The notes under the pieces: model-generated
The model's input: only the letters and a program-made list of their open reading frames with translations
Database searches by the model: none
What the model was told of the DNA's origin: nothing
Position numbers and translations under genes: made by a program
Assembly: GCA_020809705.1 (NCBI GenBank)
Contig: CP085828.1
Coordinates: 6,758,001-6,822,000, forward strand
Reading direction: 5' to 3'
DNA: 64,000 nucleotides
Origin: Calonectria ilicicola
Lineage: Eukaryota; Ascomycota; Sordariomycetes; Hypocreales; Nectriaceae
Shown: positions 1 to 11,192 of the stretch, piece by piece
Position numbering within the stretch: position 1 is the first letter of the stretch
Layout of the letters: each line of letters begins with the position of its first letter

Positions 1-1177
1 AAACGAGAGCTCCACAATCCCGCCCAGGCAAGCTGCAAAACACGCCCTGGCCGATTGATCCATCCAAAGCCTGTTTCGGATCCCAAAGGTATGTGCTTTT
101 TTCGTCTTGTCGCTTTGCAAATGGTTTCTTTTTTTTATTGTCTTGGACTTTCCCTCTCGCTCTCTCCCGCATCCCTGCACCCACACCCCCCAAGCAAGCA
201 TGGCGCACACCCCCGTCTATGATGATGGCATTCGTACTACCAGTTTCGGCCATATACTTGCGTCAATGCCAGATTGCGGTCTAATTCCATGCTCCGGCTA
301 CTACTCGTGGCTTTTTTTCGTCTTTCCCTATCCGCATTGCTTGCGACTCGCTCATGCCGCATTTTGTCCATGACAGCGAGAGGGACAAAAGTGACAAAAA
401 GCAAAGAAGGGAATAAAAGACACTGATGCTCCGCTTCCTCCTCGCTTCCTCCACATTAAGCATCATACTTCTCCACAGCCAGGAAAAACATTGCACTCTT
501 CCCTTCCCACTCTATCCTTGCTCAGCTCCCTCGCCTTGCGCAACCCTTGCTCGCCCGCACTTAGATCCCCACTCCCCAGCGCCGCCAACAGACGTCGACC
601 ATCCAGGGCCGCCTCTTGTCCCAGACCCCTGTACCTCGTCATTGCTGCCCAGACAGGCCAAACCGGGCCAATTGCGTCGGCGCTTTGGTCTCCCCGTCCT
701 GGTCGCTGCTCTGGCGGCTTGCTTGGATACCCTCACCCTCATGTGCCAGCGCACATAGGATCCCTAGTCTGGATGCTTTGTTTGTCCTGCGCTCCAATCC
801 CCGCCCCATCTGTACTACACTGCACACCGTCTTGTGTTCCCCGCCCCCCTCACACACACCCTCATCCTCGTCTGCGTGGTCACCCTTCAATACAATGAAG
901 ATATAGCTCGCTTGGATGTTCACGAGTCCCGCCTGGCTTGAGTTATAAGTCCAAGCACGCCCTCCCTGCGCACGAAGTGGCCTCCATTTAGCCCCAACAT
1001 CAGCCGTACAATATATTCATCCATCCACCCATACATACACATACATACATCTGAGATACCCCATCCGATCTTCTTCCCCTCTTCTCTTCTTTATACATTG
1101 TATCCTGGCGTTGCAATTTCACAAAGGGCTCACCGGTTGAGCAATTCTCGTTGGCTGGAGCCACTCAATTAACCACC
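1..1177. other. Non-coding left edge and promoter/leader of the arrestin gene
   Basis: No convincing gene is seen. The stretch is rich in C and T, with pyrimidine runs, and has a short CATA-type repeat near 1030-1050. Composition and position fit the promoter and 5' leader of the downstream alpha-arrestin. Short open frames here overlap on both strands and look like chance. Confidence 0.6.
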
Positions 1178-4129
1178 ATGACAGAGTCCGCCGAGAAACA
1201 GCGCCGGTCCAACTGGATCACCGCGCACGCCAACATCTACTACCGACCTCGCCTCTCAAGAAAAAAGTCGGCCTCGCTGGGCACCGCACGATTCCCAGCT
1301 CCCTTAATTGGACCCCGAAGAGCTCGCCCTCAAGCAATTCACATTGTCAGTTACCCATCTGGATATATCCCCAGAGAACTGCGCCCAGAGAACCAACCCG
1401 AAAGCCCACCCCCGTCGGCCACGCTTCCACGCACGACGCCGTCGCTGCAGCCAGGCGACTGTCAGTACAACGAAAAGCGGAGAGCATCCAAGGCTAAGAG
1501 CCGCCGACGAGCCGAGTCGCCTAGACGGAGGAGTCGAGACGACGGTGCTGTAACGCGTCGTCCTGTAATTGGCAAATTACTGGGTGCTTTTAGCAGCAAC
1601 ACCAACCTCAGCAACCAGGAAGCGTCCTCGTCGTCATCTGTTCCATCCTCCTCATCATCTTCGTCGTCGGCTGCTGCAGCCACACACGACCAAGACAGCA
1701 TTACTTGCGCGGCAGCTGAGAACTCCGAGGTCACCCCGCCCACCGTTCTCTTCGGTCGCGCGACTTGGCCACCTGCCTCTTTTGCCGCCAACGCAACCGG
1801 GGAAAGTGCAACTGGCGCCCCACCTCCTTATGACGACACCCGCCCCGAATCCCCGGCACATGATTTAACCTTGACCACAACGAACTCTTCTTCAACGCCA
1901 ATTCTTTTCAACAACTCTGAATCAGACATGGCCACCGCCCGTTTTGTAAACCCGCCTATGTCGGGTGGCTTCCCCATGGCCAATCCCCACAACATTGTCG
2001 CTCGCTCGAATAAGTCGTCCATCACTTCATTCGTCGCCGAAGTACCCAAGCCTGTCGCATCCGGTTCCGGTGTGTCGTGCTCTATCCTCTTGGCCGAGCA
2101 AAACATTTTCTTGTCTGGTTTCGACCACGACAGCAGTCGCCGCCGCGATGGAAACACTGGCACCGCTCTTTTGCGCGGCAAGCTCCAGTTGCGCATTACC
2201 AAGAACGTCAAGATCAAGGCCGTCCAGCTCAAGCTGCTCGGCCGCGCCCGTACCGATTGGCCCGAAGGCATCCCCCCTCTTAAGCAGGACGAGCACGAGG
2301 AGGAGAGCCTGCGCACTCAGGTCCTTACATTTTTCAACGCAATGAACAATGGATGGGAAACCGAGTATGGAAACCAGTGCATCTACCAACTCAAGGGCAG
2401 CGAGAACTGTTCCAACCCCAGTGCCAACGCCAGCGCTCTCAGCCTGGCTCCCAACTCGAGCCACGGCAACTCATCGCGCCGCGAGAACTTGACTCCTAAG
2501 GAAGCAAAGCGCCTGTCGCTCCAAAGCGTTCAGTCCCGCAGCTTTCAAAAGGACGAGAGCCCAATTGCTTCGCAGACTCAAGCCAAGGGTTACAAGGTGT
2601 TCTATCCCGGCATCTACGACTACACTTTCGAACTCCCCATCGATCACCACCAACTCGAGACCACAAAACTGCCTTATGGATCCGTCACCTGGGAGCTGCA
2701 GGCCACCGTCGACCGAGCTGGCGCCTTTAAGCCCAATCTTCATGGTACCAAGGAGCTTTCAATTGTCCGAGTTCCTGACCAGCTCTCCCTCGAAATGTCG
2801 GAGCCCATCTCCATTAGCCGACAGTGGGAGGACCAACTTCACTACGACATTATCATCTCTGGCAAGAGTTTCCCCATTGGTAGCAGGATCCCCATTGCTT
2901 TCAAGCTCACTCCCCTGGCCAAGGTTCAGGTTCACAAGCTGAAGGTTTTCGTTACCGAGTCCATTGAGTACTGGACCAATGACAGGCGGGTCACTCGAAA
3001 AGAGCCCGGTCGCAAGATCCTCCTGTTGGAGAAGACTGCTGGTAAGCCCCTGGACTCCCAGTGGGAGTCGTCTGATTTGCGCTTCACCCGAGGTGGAGAG
3101 CTCACCCCCGAGCAACGCCGCTCGGCCCGTGAGGCCGCCGCTCGCCAGCGAGCTTCTGAGGCTGCCCGACGACACACCACCGCCGATCCCCTTCCCGATT
3201 CTTCTGAGAACTTGCTTGGAGAACTGGATTTGGGATTGGAAAGCTTCTGGGGCGCAACTGAGATTGAAGCCAATGTGCAAATCCCCACTTGCGAAATGAT
3301 GGCCAAGAACAAGGACTTGAGACTTCATCCCGACTGCAGTTGGAAGAATGTCAATGTTTACCACTGGATCAAGGTATGCAATGCGTGTTGATTGATTTGA
3401 GCCTACAAAGCTAACTCTCCACAGGTTGTGATGCGCATTAGCCGTCAAGACCCCGATGACCCCACCGGCAAGAAGCGACGACACTTTGAGATTAGCATTG
3501 ATTCTCCCTTCACTGTTCTCAACTGCCGAGCTACATATGCCAACACCAACCTTCCAGCCTATTCCGGTGCTACTCACCCTTCGGCCACTTTCCAGTCCAG
3601 CTGTGGATGCCCCGATGCTGTTTCGGTTCCCACCGACATCTCGCCTCTTTCTTCCACCGGATCCCTCTCGGGTACTAATGTCGCCCGAGAGAATCTTCCC
3701 GCACCCCCTCAGGCAGCCCATGTCCATGGCCAGCAGGAGCCTCGACCAATTCACTTGATGCGGGCTCCTAGCTTCAACCCACCGGCCTTTGACGACGATA
3801 TCGCACCGCCATCGGGCAACTTTGACCCTGAGCTGATTCAAGAGACCATCATGACACCTCCCCCGCAGTACGATGTAGTAGTGGGTACACCCAGCGTGGA
3901 CGGTCTTGCCGATTATTTCGCAAGACTTGCGGAGCATGATGGCCCCGAATCTGATTCATCTGACTCGGACGACACACCCCCAAGAATTCTTGGACGCACT
4001 GGACGGGTCAACGTGGCCCACCCAAACACTCCTGGTGGCAGGATGCCGAGCCGAAGCTTGGAGATCTCTCGCCCCATGATTAACCTTGACATGAGCAGCG
4101 TCACCCGCCGAGGCGCAAGAGCAGCATAA
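1178..4129 (+). CDS. Alpha-arrestin (ART family) ubiquitin-ligase adaptor
   Basis: Exons are 1178-3373 and 3425-4129, giving about 966 aa. The 51-bp intron has a GCTAAC branch site. The ATG at 1178 has a good CACC context; an upstream in-frame TTG at 1151 is not a start. The first 290 residues are basic and low-complexity, with a poly-Ser tract near residues 160-175. An Arrestin_N-like beta domain spans about 295-530 and Arrestin_C about 540-770. Two PPxY motifs (PPPY near 218, PPQY near 881) are the canonical docking sites for WW domains of Rsp5/NEDD4 ligases. ART proteins recruit the ligase to plasma-membrane transporters for endocytosis. Length and the paired PY motifs recall yeast Aly1/Aly2 more than the shorter CreD/Rod1 group. 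Family assignment is firm; the exact orthologue is inference. Confidence 0.88.
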
Positions 4130-5507
4130 AGAGCGCTGACCGCCTGTGTGCTATGTGACAGCAAATCGCTCAGTCTGGAACGCGCATTTAGAACTGCGCA
4201 ATCCTACCCACACCAATTGTTCGAAAGGACAAGCATCTACACTAATAATTTCTTTGTGTTTAAACTATCGATTATACCAAGCAAGCGTCTGGACTGCATT
4301 GGATGAAATGAGGAGGCCGGAATGATTGAGCCAGTGCATGGAACATTGGCGGCGTTTGGAATTATTTGACGATTCTCGGGCCTGGCGTTTGCATATAAAA
4401 GAGGGAAATGCAGTACATAGGTCATTGCGCTATACATCTACACTGGGAGGGTTCGTACATGGGATGCTTTTTTGCAAACATACGGGGAATGGATACATCC
4501 CGGAGAGGCATGGTGATTTTTTCAGATACCACATGACGCAGAGTTTCTTATCTATTATGAATGAAGCATACATACACTACTACTATAGGCCTTGGTTTTG
4601 AGATATTTGTGCTAGTGACTTGAGTGACTGACTAGTTGAGGTTGAAATGAAGCGCGATAGAGATAACAGTAGCAACAGAAAAAAAAAAAAAAAAAGGCAT
4701 CACCTGAGAAGAATGGCGTCCTGCATGGGGTTATCCGCCAACCAGGGTAGAGTAGATGGTTCGCTGCAGAGCAAATGCGGTGTCACAATGCATCCAATAG
4801 AAAGTCATGCGAGGCACCAAAAACAAGAGCAACTGACTTTGAAGCTAAAACAGTGCCGAGACAACCGGTCCATGACGATCTTCTTCTGACAGCACGACCG
4901 GGGGGAGGTGTAGGGCTGATGATTGGTGAGTGTGATGTCACCATAGATCCCATGGCTCCTCTCCCTGCTTTCTCTGGCCCTGTCATGTCGGTCCTGCTTC
5001 AACAGGCGCTAACGCCCATTTTGGTGTGGTGGACGATCACAGGCACCCGCTTTCAACGACTCGCCCGAGCCGCGCCTTTTTGAGGAGGGGGACAGACACG
5101 GCAGAGAGAGAAAAAAAAACGACGCCTGTGAGGCTGAAGGAGGGGTGAATAGCCCCGTCTGAGCGGGCAGGCAAGTGGCTTAGACCTGGGACTTTTTTCC
5201 CGCCTTTTTTTTTCACGTTTCTTTTTGCTGTCTGTATCAGAAGCAAATCCTAAGCCCCGTCTCAAATCTCGATGAGCGATCCTCGCACTTTCGTAGCGGC
5301 AGACAATGGCATGACGTACCTCCGCTATCTCCGTCCAGGATTCGCGTAAGCCTTCCTACACATGTGCTTGCTGCTACCTGATTTCCCGCCGTCCTTCTCT
5401 TTGCATCCCCCCAAACCCCACCTTGACCTGCTTTTCATACCACCCTGTCCTTCTCTCAACCCAGTCCGCTCGCCGAGCAGCCCAAAAAAGAAAAAAGACG
5501 CCAGATA
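4130..5507. other. Intergenic: arrestin 3' region and transcription-factor promoter
   Basis: There is an A16-17 tract near 4679-4695 and pyrimidine-rich DNA from about 5380 leading to the next gene. No gene is supported. Confidence 0.6.
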
Positions 5508-7190
5508 ATGTCTTCCGAGGAGAGAGACGCCAAGCCGTTGGCTATCCGCCAGCGCAAGGCCCATCGCAAGTCGCGCTTGGGATGCGGCAACTGCAAGCTC
5601 CGCAGCGTAAAGGTCAGCAGTTCCTCCTTGCTTCCCCCCTCCTTGATTCGCACACCGTCCTTTTTCTTTTCTTGCCCTTGCCTAGTCCCATCACATGTCC
5701 CACGCCCCCCCTCATGCTCGTTCGAGACACTATTTCCATTCACCGCATCCTCTCGAGCTGCATGTTCCTCCCCCTCCCCCTTCCCCCCCGCTTGACTCAA
5801 ACACCACAGGCGTTAACTGGGCGAGACGATGTGTAGTGCGATGAGACCAAACCCACCTGCAAGCGGTGCGCGGCCTCGGGCTTCGAGTGCAGCTACTCAC
5901 GTGCGGCGCCGTCGCTGCAGCTCGCACGCGGAGCTGGCGGCGCGGCCACCATGAAACTCACGCTCGACGTGCCGGTTCCGAGGCCGAACCGGGGCCTCCC
6001 GCCGCCCGCTCCGGGGCTCCGCATCCCTGTGGCGGGGCCCGTCGTCGGCGGGCCCGAGGGCTCGTACGAGTTGACCCCGGCCGACTTCGCCGCCCTCGAC
6101 AGGTTCCGGGCCCGGAGCGTCACGACGGTGGGAAACCCGACCACTATGCAGATATACCGGGACGCAGCGTTTGATTTGGGATCTACGGTATGTTGCTGTT
6201 GCTGCTGCTGCCATTGCTGTTATCTATGCCAAGCCTTTGAACACCTTCGCTAACACCCGCCCGTTCCAGGACCCTTTCCTCCTTCACGTCTTCCTCGCCT
6301 TCTCGCTCCTCCATGACACCTATCTCTCCCCTACGGCCTCCACGGCTGCCCACCGCGCATCCCTGGCCTTCCACTGGTACCACGGCACCGCCCTCTTCAA
6401 CCGCAACCTGTGCGCGGCCGTCCAGAGCAACCCGACCAAGCTCCCCGGCACCCACCGCGACGCCCTCTGGACCTCGGCCGCCCTCCTCGGCTCCGCGGCC
6501 TTTGCCTACGTTGGCGTTTCAGACCCCCAGAATGCCTGGCCGCTCAAGGAGCCCGAGGCCACCGACCTCGACTGGCTCAAGATGAGTGACGGCAAGAGGG
6601 TTGTCTGGGACCTGACGGATCCCTCGCGGCCCGAGAGCATCTTCCACCCGCTCGTCCTCGACCACGCCCATAGTCTCGTGCCCAACGGCCTCGCCCCGAT
6701 CCCACCCACCGCCTTGCCCAAGGCCTTCTACACGCTCCTCGACCTCGATTCCACCACGCCCTACAACAACCCCTACTACATTGCCGCCTCGATTGTGGCG
6801 CAGCTGCTCCCTACGGAGCTCAACGACAACAGCATTATAAAGTACCTCGCTTTCATCAGCCAGCTGGACACACGGTACCGGTTGCTCCTGGAAAAGAAGG
6901 ATCACAAGGCCCTCGTGCTGCTCGCATGGTGGTACGCCGAGATTTCGGGCTTCAAGAGGTGGTGGCTCAGCCAAAGGGCCTGGATCGAGGGCAAGGCAAT
7001 TTGCATATACCTAGACAGAGAATGCAAGGACGACCCCGAGATCATGGAGCTCATGGAGTATCCAAAACGAATGCTTGCGCAGGAGAAGCAATCAGAGGCG
7101 GGCAAGGATAAATGGGGCTTCGTCCCAGACGTGAGAATGCAAGACAAGGTGAGAGGGTATTGTTATGCAAGAATAAAATTCATACCCTGA
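5508..7190 (+). CDS. Zn(II)2Cys6 transcription factor
   Basis: Exons are 5508-5612, 5837-6187 and 6270-7190 (about 458 aa). Joining exons 1 and 2 rebuilds a complete binuclear zinc cluster with spacing C-x2-C-x6-C-x6-C-x2-C-x6-C at residues 26-53, so intron 1 splits the cluster directly before the third Cys. Intron 1 is long (224 bp) and ends GTGTAG, with a GTTAACT branch site about 20 bp upstream. Intron 2 (82 bp) carries CGCTAAC. The C-terminal two thirds look like the fungal-specific regulatory region (DUF3468 type) found in Upc2-like sterol-uptake regulators; the target pathway is unknown. The linker after the cluster is Pro/Gly-rich and very GC-rich. A third splice (about 7149-7197) is possible and would change only the last residues. 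It is convergent with the GTPase gene, with 169 bp between stops. Confidence 0.85.
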
Positions 7191-7359
7191 CCAACAGAAA
7201 GCTACTACACAAAATAATATCTAATGAGAGTCGTTTGTTGAAGCAATAACAAAAGCAAGAAATTAGTGAATCCTAAACGCCAATGTTCATGGTATCGCAC
7301 ACTCCCGCTGTGAATCCTTAACCGTTTCCGCTTAAACCCAAATTTCGTAATAACTTCGT

Positions 7360-9438
7360 TCAAGCCCCTACCTTGACTTCCTGCGGGGCGCTCTGCTTCT
7401 GCTCCTCTTTATCGGCTGACTTGGGCATCAATGGATGCTCTGGGTCATATCCAATGGATTTGACAATGCCGAGACCTTTGGTCCGTCCCTCTCGGAAGAG
7501 AAGACGGTCGCCAGGGGCAAGGTACTCGGGGCGCTGGACGAATCGAAACGCAACCGTTGCACGATCTCCAGTACGGATCAGTTCACGGTCAATATCGATG
7601 ATGGCACATGTTTGAGAAACAGGGCCAACATGCAGCATAGCCTGGTACTTGGTCTTGATAGTCGTTGCGTGCGACAAGATCAGTACTATGACGAGTCAGT
7701 AGTGATTTCATGCAGTGATCGATCCGAATGACTCACCCTCAGCAATAAACTCCCTGTGCACCTTTGGCGCTGGTTGGCCCTCAATTTTAGGCAGCACAAC
7801 CATGCCCTTTCTAACGTCCTTACGCTTGACCTTTTTCAGGGCAAATGAAGCCGACTGACCTGCTGATGCGGCTGGAACTCGTATTCTCTTGCGCTCAATG
7901 GAACGAATGGCGGTAGAGGTAAACTGTCCCAGAGAGTCGGGTCCAATAAGAACATTGTCTCCCTCGTGGATAACTCCTGCCTTGACAATACCAGAGACAA
8001 CAGTCCCCGTGAACGGAACCGAGAATGTGTCATTAACATGGAATTCAAACGGCGCGTCCGAATTGTATCGTCCGTGGTGAGGGAGAATGTTCAAAAAGGT
8101 TCGGACAAGGTCGAGATTCTCGCCAGTGACATTTGACACGAGGAAAACGGGGCAGATACGCTGACTGACAAACTGCGTCGCGGTATTGATGCACTCCTCG
8201 CGATTCTTGATAAAGGTGGGAATCTTGCGAGCTCCGGGACTCTTCATGATCTTGGTGATCTGCGTGATGGTTTCCTCGAGAATATTTGGCGGGCAAATGT
8301 CAATCTTGGTGACAACAACCATGACGGGAACGTTTAGGGCCAGTGCAATACCAAGGTGCTCCTTGCTCATTCCAATCAGGCCGTTGTTGGCTGCGACCAT
8401 GAGCAAGCAGTAGTTAGGGCTGCTAGAAAGCAGCCCAAAAACTGTTGTTCGAAGGTACTTTTCGTGCCCAGCTAAATCGGTGAAAGTAATGACCTTGGCG
8501 CTTCGCTTGCCAACGTCCTCCCAAGAGAGCTTACGGCCAGGAGTGTCAGAGTGGATGACATTTCCCTTCGTGTCGAATCCCATAATCTCCATTCCGACAG
8601 AGCTGGTTCGTCCTGTTTCAATTTCATGTTTATGACGGAACAAGTTGACTCGAGCTTTGCCTCGGCCGTCGTCAAGGTCGCCCTTGACCAACACGCCGAG
8701 CATTGAGCTCTTACCAGCATCCACTAGTAAAACAAATCAATGACGGTTCAGCAGACCAGCCCAGGGAACTCTTACCATTTCCCACCACCGCTATTCGAGT
8801 CTCAATCACATCTTCAACATTGGCAGGGTTCTGGCGTATTAAAATCTTGCCGCTGCAACTTTTATCCTTGGAGGGCTTCTCCGCCGTGCTGGCCGCCTCC
8901 TTGTCTCCACCCACATTCTTGGTCAACAGCATGTCGCAGTCAGCGCGGATTTGTTTGGCAGCGGTCTCGAGCCGATTATATGCACGATTCCACTCATCGG
9001 GGCTCAACTTCATGGAGTCGCCATTGTTTTCATAGCCAATCTCAAAAACGGTTTCTCCATGGCCCTCCTCCAAGCGATCGGCAATGATGTCCTCAAGCTG
9101 CTTCAAACTTGTCTCGTCGGATCCCAAAAGCAATTCCTTGAGGGCAACTCTGGGCGCAGAGTCGGCGAGATCAAGATTGTCAAAGAGTTCATCAAGTTCG
9201 GCGTGGTGTTGGTCATTGGTGTCGGTTGCGTTCGTCTTCTGGGTGGGGTCGTCGCTCGCTGCAGTTCTCAATGTTGGGTAGCGGAGGTTCTGCTGCTGCT
9301 CTACATACTCGGCAAAGTCGCTCAACGCCTGCAAGCATAGCACAGTTAGCTTAAGCGAGGTGCATAGTACGAGGTCACACTTGCAGACTCGCCCTTGCGC
9401 TTCTCGTGCGCTAACGCTTTTGTCGGGAGGCCAGACAT
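7360..9438 (-). CDS. GTPBP1/GTPBP2-like translational GTPase
   Basis: Minus-strand exons are 9438-9379, 9328-8776, 8723-7737 and 7685-7360 (about 641 aa). The 20-residue first exon is followed by a short intron with a GCTAAC branch. The second intron falls inside the P-loop: splicing restores GNVDAGKS at about 203-210, a variant of the elongation-factor GHVDHGKS. Further G motifs are DLAGHEKY (about 287-294) and TKID (about 343-346). EF-Tu-like beta-barrel domains II and III follow. The N-terminal 200 residues are acidic and variable. Animal GTPBP1 binds the exosome and acts in mRNA surveillance and elongation-related steps; the fungal role is inferred. Length matches the family (about 580-670 aa). 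Confidence 0.9.
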
Positions 9439-10300
9439 TGTTGTGATGTTTGTAGCAGTGGTGAGGTCATGCGGGTCCGCGGCCACACAGATGGATCACA
9501 ACGGTATTCGGTCAATCATTGGAGTCTGATGAAGAAGACAAAAACGAAACCACCCCGCGGATGAGTCGCTTAGAGGTATAAGTATGCGATGATGGATGCC
9601 TGGTGATGCCTGCGCCTCCTAGTGCTCGAGGCTACTGATACTCGCCGAGTGACTGAGACAAGAGTCATAGACGGAAGCGGATCGCGGACGGGTCCCCTGA
9701 TGGTCGTAGCTGGCTTCTACGCGGGGAGTTACTCACCACGCTGTTATCGATAAGAGCTCTGGGCCCCACTTTCCCCATTGACAATGCTGTTGGCCAGCAG
9801 CGATGCTGACTCAAATCTTCATATGGCTTACAAGAATATGCCTACCCAAGCCAAGCCAAACCGTGTAGCTAAATGAGCGGGGGAACGAGACACCATACAC
9901 AACATTTTTCACAGAACTCAGCCATCAACCATCCATCGGAACTTATTTAGCGGAAAAATTGGGGTCATGTTGTCCTATTTTGTTTGCCCGTTTTTTTTAT
10001 CATGTCAAGTCATGTAATTTCAAGAACCCATAAACCGCCAACTGATGAGTTCACGTGCTCCCATCAACCCACCCACCATTACTGGTTTCACTCCGTCACG
10101 CAGATATTCGAAACATGCAGAATGTGGCCATTCTTGCTCCGAGCTAGATTTGGCTCAGTTCCGTGAAACGCGGCCAATGACTTTCCGTCGTAAAGACATG
10201 CGTCAACGTCACCGCATAAATGAGCTCCGGGCTCTCAATCGTAGGGTGTCTTCATTGGGAACCTGTATGTATGATGCCGTGGTATCATTATTCCAATCCC
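9439..10300. other. Intergenic between the GTPase promoter and LSM3 3' end
   Basis: 862 bp with no supported gene. It must contain the GTPase promoter and the LSM3 3' untranslated region. Confidence 0.6.
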
Positions 10301-10756
10301 CTAAAAGGGGACCTGGGGCGAGATGAGGACAACACTATCGCCTAGCAGAAGGTTAGTGCACTGAGTTGTGAGGAGCGCAGCGCCACACATACCTCTTACA
10401 AAGAGCATCTCAGATTTCCTGCTAATAGTCTGCACATAGAAATTAGAATCATATAGATCTCAAAAAATAACATGGATGCAATTCACCTTGATCTCTTCAT
10501 CCTCATCGTCTTCATCCACAGTGTAGATGGTTTCCTCAACCTCTCCCAGAACCAGGTTGCAGTGGCTGTCGTAAGCCTGCTACAGTGTCAGCGTCCTCGC
10601 CCTCCAGTGGAATAATCTCCCAAAATCACTTACGTGGAGCTTTCCTTTGAGCTCACGGTCTCCTCGTAGCTTGACGAAGACAACCTCGTTGAGCAGGAGC
10701 CTCACGAGGTCGAGGGGCTCCGAAACGTGGTTTGACTCCTCAGCGGCGTCAGCCAT
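10301..10756 (-). CDS. lsm3: Sm-like protein LSm3
   Basis: Minus-strand exons are 10756-10634, 10576-10487, 10429-10393 and 10341-10301, giving 96 aa; the third exon is only 37 nt. The product shows the classic order of LSm3: an N-terminal EPLDLVRL helix, Sm1 motif with [17 protein letters not shown], an acidic loop after [10 protein letters not shown], and Sm2 ending [14 protein letters not shown]. LSm3 is a subunit of the heptameric LSm1-7 ring (cytoplasmic mRNA decapping) and the LSm2-8 ring (U6 snRNA binding). Length and motif spacing match yeast and human orthologues. It is divergent from the gene at 11193. Confidence 0.95.
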
Positions 10757-11192
10757 GGTTATGAATGCGAAAAGCAAGTCGTCCTTGAGCGGTTTATGAG
10801 ATCCCGGAAGGTGAGGCCTTTGCAGGGGGGTGAGTGTCAGGGGGGTGGCAGCTTGAGGTTGTCGCCAGGGCTATTCGTGGATTCAGTGCAAAAGGCGATG
10901 CGGCCTGTGTGTGTGGAAAATCCTCGGGTGCGGAGCTGGGTATGCAGCCACCGGGGGCTCACCAGGGGCTCGCTCGGGTATTGCACTATCCAGGATAGGG
11001 ATATCCCTGTATCCGTCAGATCTCCAATTGTCTACCGTGTGGGAGACGGAAGTGGCCGCCGGCTTGGGGTTACACGGCAGAAAGCAATTAAGTGCCGTTG
11101 CATTTCTCCAACCGAGGTCTTGGCTGTCGCAGCTTCCCTCTCCTCACCCTTTTCTTAAATCATCCATCGCTCATGACGCTCACCATTGAGCC
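10757..11192. promoter_or_regulatory. Divergent promoter region of LSM3 and the mitochondrial factor gene
   Basis: 436 bp separate two head-to-head start codons, so both promoters must lie here. No specific element is identified. Confidence 0.6.
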
